Part shown: one piece after another, positions 12,653-21,959 of the stretch
Position numbering within the stretch: position 1 is the stretch's first letter
Layout of the letters: every line of letters starts with the position of its first letter
NCBI RefSeq assembly: GCF_900747795.2
Contig: NC_041395.2
Location: forward strand, 33,551,632-33,615,631
Origin: Erpetoichthys calabaricus
Lineage: Eukaryota; Chordata; Cladistia; Polypteriformes; Polypteridae
DNA length: 64,000 nt
Direction of reading: 5' to 3'
Notes under the pieces: model-generated
What the model was told of the DNA's origin: nothing
The model's input: only the letters and a program-made list of their open reading frames with translations
Databases searched by the model: none
Program-made: the position numbers and the translations under genes

Positions 12653-13090
12653 TGTGTAGCACAATAATATTTGGCTGTGTCTTCAGTTTTGAGGCTGTTC
12701 ATGTCCAAATACAGAGCCTGTTTAGAATTGTCTCTGGAGATTGTAAATCGTCCTTCAATGCTGCTGGCGTAGCGTATAGTACCACTGTTTGGATTAATGT
12801 GAGCTAGCCATTCAAGACTTTTTCCAGGCTCCTGTCGAATCCAGCTCATCCAGTAAGCTGTAACAGTATCTCCATCACTGTCTTGTCCAGATCCTTGGCA
12901 GGTCAGTCGCAACGACTCACCAGGCTTTCTGACCTCATTACTTGTTTGGGACAAGACAATAGCTGAATGGACACCTGAAAAAAACAGACATGATGTGTAC
13001 AGAGTATACAGCCAAAAATGAAAAGTAATTTAAAAAACTAAACTTACATGGCAAAATAGCAGATAGCATGAAAAAATATAAAACCTTCAT
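12653..13090 (-). CDS. IGHV segment V-A, apparently intact
   Basis: Immunoglobulin heavy-chain variable segment; after joining to D and J it would supply the antigen-binding V domain. Leader exon 13048-13090 encodes 14 hydrophobic residues (MKVLYFFMLSAILP) and ends at a GTAAGT donor. The intron is 73 bp. V exon 12653-12974 follows a CAG acceptor and opens with the end of the leader (CVHS). FR1 has the first Cys (LRLTC), FR2 the core Trp ([13 protein letters not shown]), FR3 reads [18 protein letters not shown] and ends TEDTAKYYC with the second Cys. No stop is present. Eighteen residues separate the FR1 Cys and FR2 Trp, so CDR1 is about 13 residues instead of the usual 8. It has its own octamer upstream and RSS downstream. 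The 23-RSS and sequence favour IGHV; a VH-like T-cell receptor delta V cannot be excluded. Confidence 0.93.
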
Positions 13091-13170
13091 AGCTGTTTTT
13101 GGTATGAGGGAAGATAATACAAGATATGAATAAATTCTCTAGGTTTTATGTAATAAAATGTAAAGACATT

Positions 13171-13178
13171 ATTTGCAT
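13171..13178 (-). promoter_or_regulatory. Octamer of V-A promoter
   Basis: ATGCAAAT on the minus strand, about 80 bp upstream of the leader ATG, the standard position of the Oct-binding octamer in Ig heavy V promoters. A weak AT-rich box (CATAAAA) follows toward the ATG. Confidence 0.85.
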
Positions 13179-13307
13179 AACTTTGCATCTGAAGAACATA
13201 GACTATTTATGAGCCCTTTAGGTTCAGATACACCTAAAAGAGAAATGTTTAAAATGCAAAAAAGACTGTTTATATAAGTTATTAGAGAAGCTAGTAAAGA
13301 AGCGTTG

Positions 13308-13512
13308 AATTATACATTTAGTTGACACCTTTATGAAAGGTGACCTACAATATATGAGATTCAATTCAGCTATGTTCCTTTTTTATTTTTCCAGCTGGAG
13401 CACAGGCGAGTAAAGTGACTTGCTAATAGTGACACAGTGTCACTTGTGGGGTTTGAACTCACAGCTTGAGGGCTTGTAGCCCAAAGCCTTAACCACTACA
13501 CCACACTGCCCA
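13308..13512 (-). repeat. V-SINE-type tRNA-derived SINE (minus)
   Basis: On the minus strand a tRNA-like head (GTGGTGTAGTGGTTAAGG as A box, GAGTTCAAACCCC as B box) is followed by the core AGCAAGTCACTTTACTCGCC and a tail with AGGTCACCTTTCATAAAGGTG. This order matches the widespread vertebrate/fish V-SINE group. It lies just upstream of the V-A promoter. Confidence 0.8.
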
Positions 13513-14016
13513 ACAAGAGAGAATGTGGAAGAACCTGTCCGAGTCATGAGTGGCATCAGATTTAAGTAGTATAAAGTGATTTGTATTACAGAGCTAAAAT
13601 CATTACCATATGTTATGTTATACACATTCAAAGTAACAGTTTAAGATGTTGCCTATGTTTATTTGTAAATTTCCCTTAGAGGTTTTTAGCAATATATGGA
13701 ATAAAGTTTCAATTTATTTAGTTTCGTCTGTGCATTGTACAATGAAACTTTTTTCATGTTTACCCATAGATTTCTGACGGTAATGAACAGGTGACAAAAT
13801 AAGTGACATGTATGTTAGAGTCTCACAGAACTTCATAAACTGCCTCCATTACCATCCTAATACCAATGCAGATGGATGGCATTTTTAAGCACTTGTCCTA
13901 CATTGATTATAACGTGGATAGTTTGCTGATACCAAATTATCTGTTGCTGGGTACCTTTAAATATATTTAATGTGACAATTTTACAGAAGTATTTTTAATT
14001 AAATACAAATTTATGG
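13513..14016. other. No gene recognised
   Basis: A/T-rich intergenic sequence between the V-SINE and the LTR-like element at 14.02 kb. No coding frame or named repeat seen. Confidence 0.45.
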
Positions 14017-14020
14017 AGAG

Positions 14021-14580
14021 TGTGACGGATGGCTGGGGCCCATGCCTGGCCGGGACGCCCCTACACCATATGTACCAGGGGAGCAAGTGTGGGAAACCCA
14101 GTATCTCCCCCTGACGCTAGATGGTAGCTTCCCTTGGTTGCAGCGGTGCCTTGGACTCCCCCAGGGCTTCATGGGGGTTGAAGTTCTGTGCAGCTCTGTG
14201 GGGTTTCACAGGCACCATTAGGGGGTGCTGCAGCAGGAGCTGCTGGCCCCTTTTGGGCATTGGTTTCACCACACCCGGAAGTGCAGCCAGATGTCATCAA
14301 TCAAGCACCTGGAGCACTTCCAGGTGGGCCATAAAAGGAACCAGCGACCACCACTCATCGGCCACTCATCGGAGGAGGAGGACAAAGCTTGTGGAGGAGT
14401 GGTGGTGGAGAAAGGAGTGTTTTGGTGTCATAGTTCTGGTGCTTGGGACTGTGTTGTGGCTGGGGGGATTATGGGGAAGATGTACCCTCCAGCTGAAGAA
14501 AATAAAAGTTTTGTTTTATTTTATACATGCCTCCCTTGTCAATCTGTGTGTCTCGGGTGCAATATAGCGCCTTTCTTACA
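14021..14580 (+). mobile_element. Solo LTR of a GC-rich LTR-retroelement family
   Basis: A 560-bp unit that starts TGTGACGG and ends TCTTACA (TG...CA), flanked by the 4-bp direct repeat agag at 14017-14020 and 14581-14584. Inside are an ATAAAAGG box near 14.33 kb and a polyadenylation signal AATAAA near 14.5 kb, as expected for an LTR. Relatives occur at 20.27, 20.84, 16.65, 23.06 and about 36.7 kb. No internal coding region is attached here. Confidence 0.75.
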
Positions 14581-14707
14581 AGAGTTACTCTGATCCTAGG
14601 TCACTTAGGCTTAAATTAATGCCAACATGTTCTTAAAACAGTTTGCAGGCCATGGTGCAGGTGCAGATTTATCATTTCAGATACAGGTCAGCTGTGTTTT
14701 TGTTTTT

Positions 14708-14868
14708 TTAACACTAGAATTACCAGAGCCTACAAAAAAACTCACACTGGCAGCTTGTCTTTATCAGCACATTTACAGGACAAAAGACGCCGGCGGAGAG
14801 GTGTGAACGGATTTAAGGTGGGCCGGATCTACGAGTTTTTTCGTAGGCTCTGGTAATTCTAGTGTTAA
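14708..14868. mobile_element. piggyBac-type MITE with TTAA target sites
   Basis: A 153-bp element (14712-14864) between two TTAA sites (14708-14711, 14865-14868). Its ends are inverted repeats: the left begins CACTAGAATTACCAGAGCC and the right end is its exact reverse complement for the first 22 bases, continuing imperfectly to about 35. There is no coding capacity. TTAA duplication and terminal CAC fit non-autonomous piggyBac-like elements. A possible half copy lies near 28.37 kb. Confidence 0.88.
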
Positions 14869-15739
14869 AGACACCCATAAATGACTTCTAACTTCCCATT
14901 ACACAGTTATCAGACGTACAGTGTATCTGAATAAACTCCAAGACAAAACTGGCAGAAAATCCAGTTTCCGTAACAAAATTAATTATTTAGGAACAATATC
15001 ACAAACAGATTAATTAAACTTGATGATAATAAAGTATTGGAACTGGGAATACATTAGAATGAGTAAAGTTAAAACACACTGACCTGGACAGAATTCTGAC
15101 TATGGCAGATACAGGGAAGATAAATGTAAAGTTTTGTACATAAGAAAAGTTCTTAGATATGATTACACAATATGCTTTTATGAGAGAGCCCTAAGAGTCA
15201 TAGTAGACTTGCTAATGTTCACAGTGTGAGAGTTAATAGCAAGACTAATGGAGTTACACAATGAAATACTTTGCATCCATACTAAAAAGAATAAAAATCT
15301 GTAGTGAGAGTCCTGAAATGAGCAAACAAATTCATTCTAGAATTGTGCTGTGGTTAGAAGAAATATTTGAACAATTTAAACCTTTTCAAGTCTCAAGCAA
15401 TCAGATTTAAGTGTGACATGACAAAAGTGTTTAAAATTATGTTAAGGTTTTTAGGGTGAAGGCCAGCATATAACTTTAAAATCATTTCTTGAATTAGAGA
15501 ATGAAAATAAGTAGTAATATCAGACAAAAAATTATCAAAAAGAGAGATATGATGTGCAATTATGATGTGCAAAAAATATTAATGAATGAAAATATGCATT
15601 ATGAAATATGATTAATGAAAATGTGAGTTATGAAATATATTTTATGAAATGTACCCCTGCCCCAAATTATGATTTATGAAATGTACCTCTGCCCTGAAAT
15701 TAATACCCTCACCCCCAAATTATGAATTATGACATAAGA
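14869..15739. other. No gene; includes a degenerate ATGAAAT-rich repeat
   Basis: Non-coding. At about 15.54-15.73 kb short variants of tatgaaat/attatga recur, resembling a decayed minisatellite. Nothing else recognised. Confidence 0.5.
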
Positions 15740-16184
15740 CTTTTTTTCAGAGTTGAAACTTCATATTGGAGTTTGGGGTCGAAACCATCATTTGTTAGGG
15801 CTTTGCTGTTTGACTGCAGTGTGTTATTTTTCAAGTCACTTTGAATTTCATGGATTCTCTACAACACATCTTTCATTACTTCTACAGCAACCATCTACCA
15901 TGGAGGTAAAAAAAGGACATTATAAAATCTGAGCTATAAACTGAAAGCATTCCAGTGTAGCTGGGTTCTCTTCACTTGTGAGGCTCAAGTAGACACTTTA
16001 ATGACGCCAAAATAATTCAGATTGAGCACCCCAAAAGTGTCCTTTGGATAACACATTTTCTGTTTTTCTGACTTTTTCATGACTTAAAGGTTCTGGCATG
16101 TCATTCTACCCTAAGAATCCATTTGGCTGTATGGTTATTCAAGGACACAGAAACCTAGATGGTATCAAGCTTTGTTTTTGATGA
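15740..16184. repeat. Conserved V-cassette 3' flank (V-B side)
   Basis: About 15.74-16.0 kb is clearly similar to 52.10-52.32 kb (shared acttcatattggagttt and ttctctacaacac-like blocks). About 16.0-16.18 kb resembles the flank just 3' of V-E. So V segments duplicated together with their 3' flanks. Confidence 0.75.
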
Positions 16185-16223
16185 GAATTTTGTATGAGTG
16201 ACAGCAAGAAGTTCCTCACTGTG
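16185..16223 (-). promoter_or_regulatory. RSS of V-B pseudogene, consensus heptamer
   Basis: Minus strand: heptamer CACAGTG (16217-16223), 23-base spacer (16194-16216), nonamer ACAAAATTC (16185-16193). The heptamer is the perfect consensus, better than that of any intact V here, although the V itself is dead. Confidence 0.88.
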
Positions 16224-16640
16224 TCTGTAGCACAGTAATATTTGGCCATGTCCTCAGTTTTGAGGCTGCTCATGTCCAAATACCGAGCCTGTTTAGAATT
16301 GTCTCTGGAGAGTGTAAATCGTCCTTGAATGCTACTGGCGTAGTGTGTAGTACCACTGCTTTGACTAATGTAAGCCAGCCATTCAAGTCTTCTTCCATGG
16401 CATTGTTAATTCCAGTGCAAGTCATAAGCAGTAACAGTGTGTCTGCAAATATTCTGCCTAGACCCTTGACAGGTCAATCACAGAGACTGTCTTGGCTTTT
16501 GACTTCATTACGTTTCTTTGCTCAGGACAATTTCTGACAGGACAAATAGAAGAACAAAAGGGTATTAGAAGAACATGACGTGAACTAAAGCCAAATTGTC
16601 TTTTCAGATAAGAAATTAGAAATGACGTAAAAGTACTATA
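16224..16640 (-). pseudogene. IGHV pseudogene V-B
   Basis: Clear VH homology on the minus strand: the second half reads [19 protein letters not shown], then [18 protein letters not shown] and TEDMAKYYC. It cannot encode a V domain. FR2 has an in-frame stop directly after the core Trp region (WN-stop in place of WIRQ), FR1 is frameshifted around the usual KKPGESL stretch, and the splice acceptor AG near 16546 is lost. About 95 bp of leader-intron homology follows, ending near 16640 where an LTR-type repeat begins. No leader exon or octamer is found beyond it. The RSS is still good. Confidence 0.9.
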
Positions 16641-16644
16641 AAAG

Positions 16645-17790
16645 ATAGCCCGGCCACAGACAGACATGACACCAATGTCCAAACACACACACACGTTTAT
16701 TTACACTATGTACAAACTATTTACAATATTCACTCAGTCCTTGGTTCTTGGGCTGCCTCCACTCCTGCCTCGCAAGCTCTGTCCTCTTCCACCCGACTCC
16801 AGCTTCCCGAATGGAGTGAGGTGGCCCCTTTTATAATGCCCCGGATGTGCTCCAGGTGCCTGATGATGAACTTACGGCAGCACTCCCCAGTATAGCGGAA
16901 GTGCTGCCCTTGCACCTGGAAGCACTCCAGGTGCACACAATCCCTGGTCTGTCAGCACTTCCTGGTGTCCCAGAAGCGCTGTCCCCCAGGGATCAAGGAC
17001 CGTCCAGGTGCCCAGGGAAGAAAAGTGCCACTCTCCCGGTCCCTCCTTCCTCCAGGCGTCTCGGCGGTGCAGGGTTCCCGGCCATACAGTATATCACACT
17101 GCCCCACCCCCAGCTGAAGCCCGTCCCGGAGGGCTGTCCTTCGACAGGTTGGGGCGCCGGCATGCCCTGGGTCACAGTTCCACCCTAGAAAAGATAAGCA
17201 AAACAAGGGCGGGGAGGCACGTCCACGATGCCACTCCATGGCGTCATCCGTAAGTGTGCCAGGGTACCTCCACCTGTGACCACGGTTATTGCAGTTAAAG
17301 CACCGCTGCTTCCATCCATGTCCCCATGCCCTCCAGACATGGCAACAGGACAGGTTTCTGTGCTTCGCCTGGTCCCCAGCCAGGCTCAGGGCTTCCCTCT
17401 GCACCCGTAGAGGGTGGCTCTCAACAGCAGGTGGGCCAGCATGGACCCAGCCTGCCCCTTGTCAGGAGGTCCGGACTTCTGTCTCTGGATCCTCCTCCTT
17501 ACACTCTGGGACGCAATGACGGTCTGGGTCTCCTTATGGCATAAAGAGAGACCCCATGCCATCTGTGTCCCTGTGGATCTCAGCGAGGCTGCCGTCAGCT
17601 TTTGGAGCCATGTGTTTTGGCAACCGGCACTCACCAGCCAGCACCTCGCAGACCCCCACACTGGATTCGACCCTATGGCACGATCAGCCACTCGCCCTGG
17701 ATCCACTGTAGGAGGCTTGGCTACTTGGTGACCTGAACGAAATGATACCGGCCCCACTTCACTCAGCCCTCCTTTTTTATGTGTCATGTG
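16645..17790 (-). mobile_element. Remnant LTR retroelement: 3' LTR plus gag fragment
   Basis: Minus strand. About 16.65-17.10 kb is an LTR of the same GC-rich family as the one at 14.02 kb (TATA-like box near 16.83 kb, polyadenylation signal near 16.7 kb). Directly upstream in element sense is a purine-rich tract near 17.10-17.12 kb, then about 17.2-17.79 kb a gag-like region with a zinc-knuckle-like CFNCNNRGHRW motif and a basic stretch resembling the frame at 36.2-36.7 kb. The element is broken and most internal sequence is absent. Superfamily not determined. Confidence 0.6.
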
Positions 17791-17896
17791 TTATGTAACC
17801 ACCCACACAATTCAGGTCGTCGAGACTCAGACTACAAATTCAATGAATGTAATTACTCCGGACCTACAGGCTGTCAAATAAACGAACCACACGCCG

Positions 17897-17943
17897 TGGC
17901 GCAGCGTAAAGGGGCTTTGTCGCTGACATCCGAGGTTCGATCC
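17897..17943 (+). promoter_or_regulatory. tRNA-like Pol III internal promoter, unit 1
   Basis: A box tggcgcagcgtaaagggg at 17897-17914 and B box GGTTCGATCC at 17934-17943. Spacing and sequence fit a type 2 Pol III promoter. The B box here is one base short of the consensus seen in unit 2. Confidence 0.65.
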
Positions 17944-17960
17944 TCGAGAGGGGAGCAGTA

Positions 17961-18013
17961 GAGTGTGTATGCCTGATGAGCCCAAATGAGGGCGAAACAC
18001 ATGTCGCGTACTC
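17961..18013 (+). ncRNA. Type I hammerhead ribozyme, unit 1
   Basis: All invariant parts are present in order. Stem I 5' strand GAG (17961-17963) and TATGC (17968-17972); CTGATGA core 17973-17979; stem II GCCC/GGGC (17980-17983 with 17990-17993) closed by AAATGA; GAAA 17994-17997; a very short stem III (A-C-A pairing T-G-T around a 2-base loop); GTC at 18003-18005, with predicted cleavage after 18005; stem I 3' strand GCGTA and CTC (18006-18013). Stem I has a TGTG bulge where loop contacts usually form. The tiny stem III is like that of newt and Schistosoma ribozymes. Confidence 0.85.
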
Positions 18014-18230
18014 TTTGCATTATTTGACAGTAAACTATCAACATTCCATGATCTACTTCTCGCAACTGAAAGAGGGCACCGTGGCGGATGTTTGCCGAAT
18101 GGCAGACCAACTACAAGCGTTACCTGGTAGGTAACCACCCACATAATTCAGGTTCGAGACTCAGACTACGAATGCAATGAATGTAATTACTCCAGACCTA
18201 CAGGCTATCAAATACACGAACCACATGCCG

Positions 18231-18278
18231 TGGCGCAGCGTAAACGGGCTTCGTCTCTGACGTTCAAGGTTCGATTCC
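18231..18278 (+). promoter_or_regulatory. tRNA-like Pol III internal promoter, unit 2
   Basis: A box tggcgcagcgtaaacggg at 18231-18248 and a perfect B box GGTTCGATTCC at 18268-18278. It lies upstream of the second hammerhead, so a Pol III transcript would run through the ribozyme. Confidence 0.7.
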
Positions 18279-18295
18279 CCGAGAGGGGAGCAATA

Positions 18296-18348
18296 GAGTG
18301 TGTATGCCTGATGAGCCCAAATGAGGGCGAAACACGTGTCGCGTACTC
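18296..18348 (+). ncRNA. Type I hammerhead ribozyme, unit 2
   Basis: Same architecture as unit 1, 335 bp downstream. CTGATGA 18308-18314; stem II GCCC/GGGC (18315-18318 with 18325-18328), loop AAATGA; GAAA 18329-18332; stem III ACA/TGT with a CG loop; GTC 18338-18340, cleavage predicted after 18340; stem I TATGC/GCGTA plus GAG/CTC. The only core-region difference from unit 1 is one base in the stem III loop, so both copies keep the catalytic fold. Confidence 0.87.
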
Positions 18349-18615
18349 TTTGCATTATTTGACAGTAAACTATCAACATTCCATGATCTACTTCTCGCAA
18401 CTGAAAGAGGGCACCGTGGCGGATGTTTGCCGAATGGCAGACCAACTACAAGCGTTACCTGGTAGGTAACCACCCACATAATTCAGGTCGTCGAGACTCA
18501 GACTACGAATGCAATGAATGTAATTACTCCAGACCTACAGGCTATCAAATAAACGAACCACATGCCGTGGCGCAGCGTAAATATATATTTATATAAATAT
18601 CTATATATATACATA

Positions 18616-20262
18616 CAGTCATATGAAAAAGTTTGGGAACCCCTCTTAATTCTTTGGATTTTTGTTTATCATTGGCTGAGCTTTCAAAGTAGCACTGTCC
18701 TTTTAATATATGACATTCCTTATGGAAACAGTAGTTTTTCAGCAGTGACATTAAGTTTATTGGATTAACAGAAAATATGCAATATGCATCATAACAAAAT
18801 TAGACAGGTGCATAAATTTGGGCACCCCAAAAGAGATATTACATATACTTAGTTGAGCCTCCTTTTGCAAATATAACAGCCACTAGACGCCTCCTATAGC
18901 CTTTGACGAGTGTCTGGATTCTGGAGGGAGGTATTTTTGACCATTCCCATACAAAATCTCTCCATTTCAGTTAAATTTGATGGCTGCCGAGCATGGACAG
19001 CCTGCTTCAAATCATCCCATAAATTTTCGATGATATTCAAGTCAGGGGACTGTGACTTCCATTCCAGAACATTGTACTTCTCCCTCTGCATGAATGCCTT
19101 TGTAGATTTTGAACTGTGTTTTGGGTCATTGTCTTGTTGGAATATCCAACCCCTGCGTAACTTCAACTTTGTGACTGATGCTTGAACATTATCCTGAAGA
19201 ATTTGTTGATATTGGGTTGAATTCATCCGACGCTCGACTTTAACAAGGGCCTCAGTCCCTGAACTAGCCACACAGCCCCACAACATGATGTAACCTCCAC
19301 CAAATTGACAGTAGGTAGCAGGTGTTTTTCTTGGAATGTGGTGTTCTTCTTCCACCATGTAAAGCACTTTTGTTATGACCAAATAACTCAATTTTTGTTT
19401 CATCAGTCCAAAGCACTTTGTTCCAAAATGAATCTGGATTGTCTAAGTGAGCATTTGCATACAACAAGAAACTCTGTTTTTGGCGTGAGTGCAGAAAGGG
19501 CTTATTTCTCATCACCCTGCCATACAGATGTTCTTTGTGCAAATTGCGCTGAATTGCAGAACGATGTACAGATACACCATCTGCAGCAAGATGTTCTTGC
19601 AGATCTTTGGAGGTGATCTGTGGGTTGTCTGTGACCATTCTCACAATCCTGCTCATTTGCCGCTCCTGTGTTTTTCTTGGCCTGCCAGACCTGCTGGACT
19701 TAACAGCAACTGTGCCTGTGGCCTTTCATTTCCTGATTACATTCCTTACAGTTGAAACTGACAGTTTAAACATCTGAGATAGCTTTTTGTAGCCTTCCCC
19801 TAAACCATGATACTGAATAATCTTTGTTTTCAGATTTTTTGAAAGTTGCTTTGAGGATCCAATGATGTCACTCTTCAGAGGAGAGTCAAAGGGAAGTACA
19901 ACTTGTAATTGACCATCTTAAATACCTTTATATCTCATGATTGGACCACCTGTCTATGAAGTTCAAGGCTTAACGAGCTAATCCAACCAATTTGGTGTTG
20001 CAAGTAATCAGTATTGAGCAATGGCAGGCATTCAAATCAGCAAAATTACAAGGGTACCCACATTTTTGCACAGCCAGCTTTTCACATTTGATTTAATTTC
20101 ATACAACTAAATACTGCTTCACTAAAAATCTTTGTTCGGAAAAACCCCAGTACTCAGATGTTCCTAGGAAATGAAAGACATATCGCTGTATCTTTTTTTG
20201 TTGAAAGTAGAGTCAATTATTATGCAGGCTGAGAGGGGTACCCAAATTGTTTCATATATATA
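18616..20262 (-). mobile_element. Tc1-type DNA transposon, inactive
   Basis: Imperfect terminal inverted repeats: left from 18616 (CAGTCATATGAAAAAGTTTG) and right ending near 20262 (read in reverse ATATGAAACAATTTGGG), next to TA. On the minus strand about 19.9-18.9 kb encodes a Tc1 transposase in pieces: N-terminal helix-turn-helix (KQLSKNLKTKIIQYH), a GRPRKT-type linker, VLWTDETKIELFG with the first catalytic Asp, GYIMLWGCVASSGT, IFQQDNDPKHSSK with the second Asp, and SPDLNIIENLWDDLK with the final acidic residue. At least one stop lies between the helix-turn-helix and the linker, with frame changes near 19.36-19.4 kb, so it is dead. Confidence 0.88.
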
Positions 20263-20265
20263 TAT

Positions 20266-20812
20266 TGTGGCATGCCTCTGGCGTCCATGCCCAGCTGGGA
20301 CAACCCATCACTCTATATTCAGGGGAGCAGCCCTGGACGGTGCAATACCTCCCCCTGGACGCTAGATGGCCGCCTGCCTCAGTTTCGCGCAGGGCTCCAT
20401 GGGAATTGGAGTTGGGTGCAGCCCTGTTGGGTCCTGCAGGCGCCTCCAGGGGGTGCTGCAGCTGGGGCTCCTGAGCCCTTATGGGCAGTATATTCACCAC
20501 ACCCGGAAGTGCAGCCATAACTCAGTAATCAACCACCTGGGGCACTTCCAGGTGGACTATAAAAGGGGCCAGCAGCCACCACTTGGGGAGCCAGAGTTGG
20601 GAGGAGGAGAAGGAGGATAACGCTTGCCGTGAGGAGTGGTGGTGAAGGATATTCTGAGCTCTGCTTGGTTTTTTGTGCTTGTGGGGCTGTGTTGGGCCTG
20701 TGGGGTTCACGGGAAAGACGTGCCCTGCAGGTGAAGACAAATAAAATATTTTTGTTTATTTTTCCACATGCCTCCGTGTGAGTCTGTGTCGGGTCGGCGC
20801 AAAAGCATCTTT
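20266..20812 (+). mobile_element. Solo-LTR-like element (plus)
   Basis: Starts TGTGGCATGCC inside an AT-repeat tract and is clearly related to the 14.02-kb LTR, with a shared body, a tataaaaggggcc box near 20.56 kb and AATAAA near 20.74 kb. The 3' boundary is approximate. No internal region attached. Confidence 0.65.
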
Positions 20813-20834
20813 GATATAATATCTATATATATAT

Positions 20835-21413
20835 TGTAACAGATAGAGGCTCTGTCGACCCCTGAACCCTCAGACCAGACGTCAGACACCAGATAAAAGT
20901 CCAAATAATGGCTTATATAATAATAATAATAATAATAATGTGCACAAAGCACCCTCCACTCCACAATACTCAATAAACAATCAATAATCCAATTAACAAT
21001 CCTCCAATCCCAGACGCTTAGCCACCCTGCCTCCCAAATCAGCTCGCCACCTGGGATTTCCCATGGTCCTTTTATAGTCCCTGACCCAGAAGTGTTTCCA
21101 ACCCCCCAGTCCATGTGACTTTCCATCACTTCCGGGTCAGATTAAAAAGTTCTCTTCTTCTTCATCCCGGAAGCACATCATTCCTCCTGTCGCTGTGACT
21201 AAGATGTACTTCCGGGGCGTAGGGCACGTAATAATCCTTGGGCCTCCCTGCAGCGTCCTCTAGTTGCCCCCATGGTATCCAGCAGGGCTGTGGATAAAAA
21301 CCCCATTGTCCAGGATTCCCTGCTGGCCTTTGGGGCACCTCCATGCTGCAGGGAGAGCTCCACCTGGCATCTTGGGGGTATTGGCCGGGATGAACAGCCG
21401 ACCATATTCCACA
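20835..21413 (-). mobile_element. Solo LTR (minus) of a related family
   Basis: A 579-bp unit with TG...CA ends (tgtaaca at 20835, ttccaca ending 21413), with atat on both sides as a possible 4-bp target duplication. In minus orientation it has a TATA-like box (rc of ccttttatag, near 21.07 kb) and TTTATT-like A-rich signals. It contains a short TAA microsatellite near 20.91-20.94 kb. Confidence 0.6.
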
Positions 21414-21959
21414 ATATATTATTTATATTATATATTATATAATATATTTGTATATGTTCCTGAATAACTTCCAAATGTGATAGAAGCTGCCATCTTGACA
21501 GGAAAGGGAAAAGCTGAAACAGTTTTCATGTAGTTTTAAGAGACTACAACTACAAAGATTTTTGATTAATCTTGTAGTAAAAAGGTGGAAATAGAACTTT
21601 TAAGCAACCATTTCTGCAAACAGAAGTGTTGGTTTAAGTATAAAAATATAAATTCAATAGTAATATGATAGAAGAAAACAAAGAAGCAAGAGAAACAAAA
21701 CCAGCCTCCAGCCCAGCTCTTGCCCTCCAAATACAACTCCAGTTGATGCTGATGGAACATCCAATTCTGCATATGGGTTACCACAGAGGACCCACTCTTA
21801 CTGTTTATACTGAATGATCCTTTGATTCTCACGGCTGAGAATTATCAAGAACTGGGGCCAATTCAGTGACTAAAGGTTCCAAAGAAAAGACTTTCTCCTG
21901 ACAAGAACTGACAGAAAGAGATAGAAAGAAAAAGTCAAATTGAGGAAGAAAAAACAGAC
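21414..21959. other. No gene recognised
   Basis: AT-rich tract (21.41-21.46 kb), then non-coding sequence with no domain or repeat that I recognise. Confidence 0.45.

Larger units (their letters stand above)
17797..18590 (+). repeat. 335-336-bp tandem repeat carrying tRNA-like boxes and hammerhead ribozymes
   Basis: Two full units and one partial unit in direct tandem, starting at 17797, 18133 and 18468 (periods 336 and 335). Units are about 95% alike. Each full unit contains, on the plus strand, a tRNA-like A box (tggcgcagcg) and B box about 37 bases apart, then within 30 bases a hammerhead ribozyme. Cleavage at the two GUC sites would release a 335-nt monomer (18006-18340). The third unit stops at the A box, where A/T-rich DNA and a Tc1 element begin. 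The organisation matches hammerhead satellites (newt satellite 2, Schistosoma Sm-alpha) and metazoan retrozymes. A Penelope-element terminal repeat is the main alternative, but no Penelope RT is seen. Confidence 0.88.

Noticed and set aside
17827-18479. Overlapping minus-strand open frames of 78-105 codons, repeated with near-identical protein
   Set aside because: They run antisense through the 335-bp tandem repeat and owe their similarity to it; no domain, and the frame crosses tRNA-like boxes and the ribozyme.
20252-20620. Several overlapping frames with Pro/Gly-rich protein
   Set aside because: They fall in a GC-rich solo-LTR-like unit that is non-coding in its other copies.
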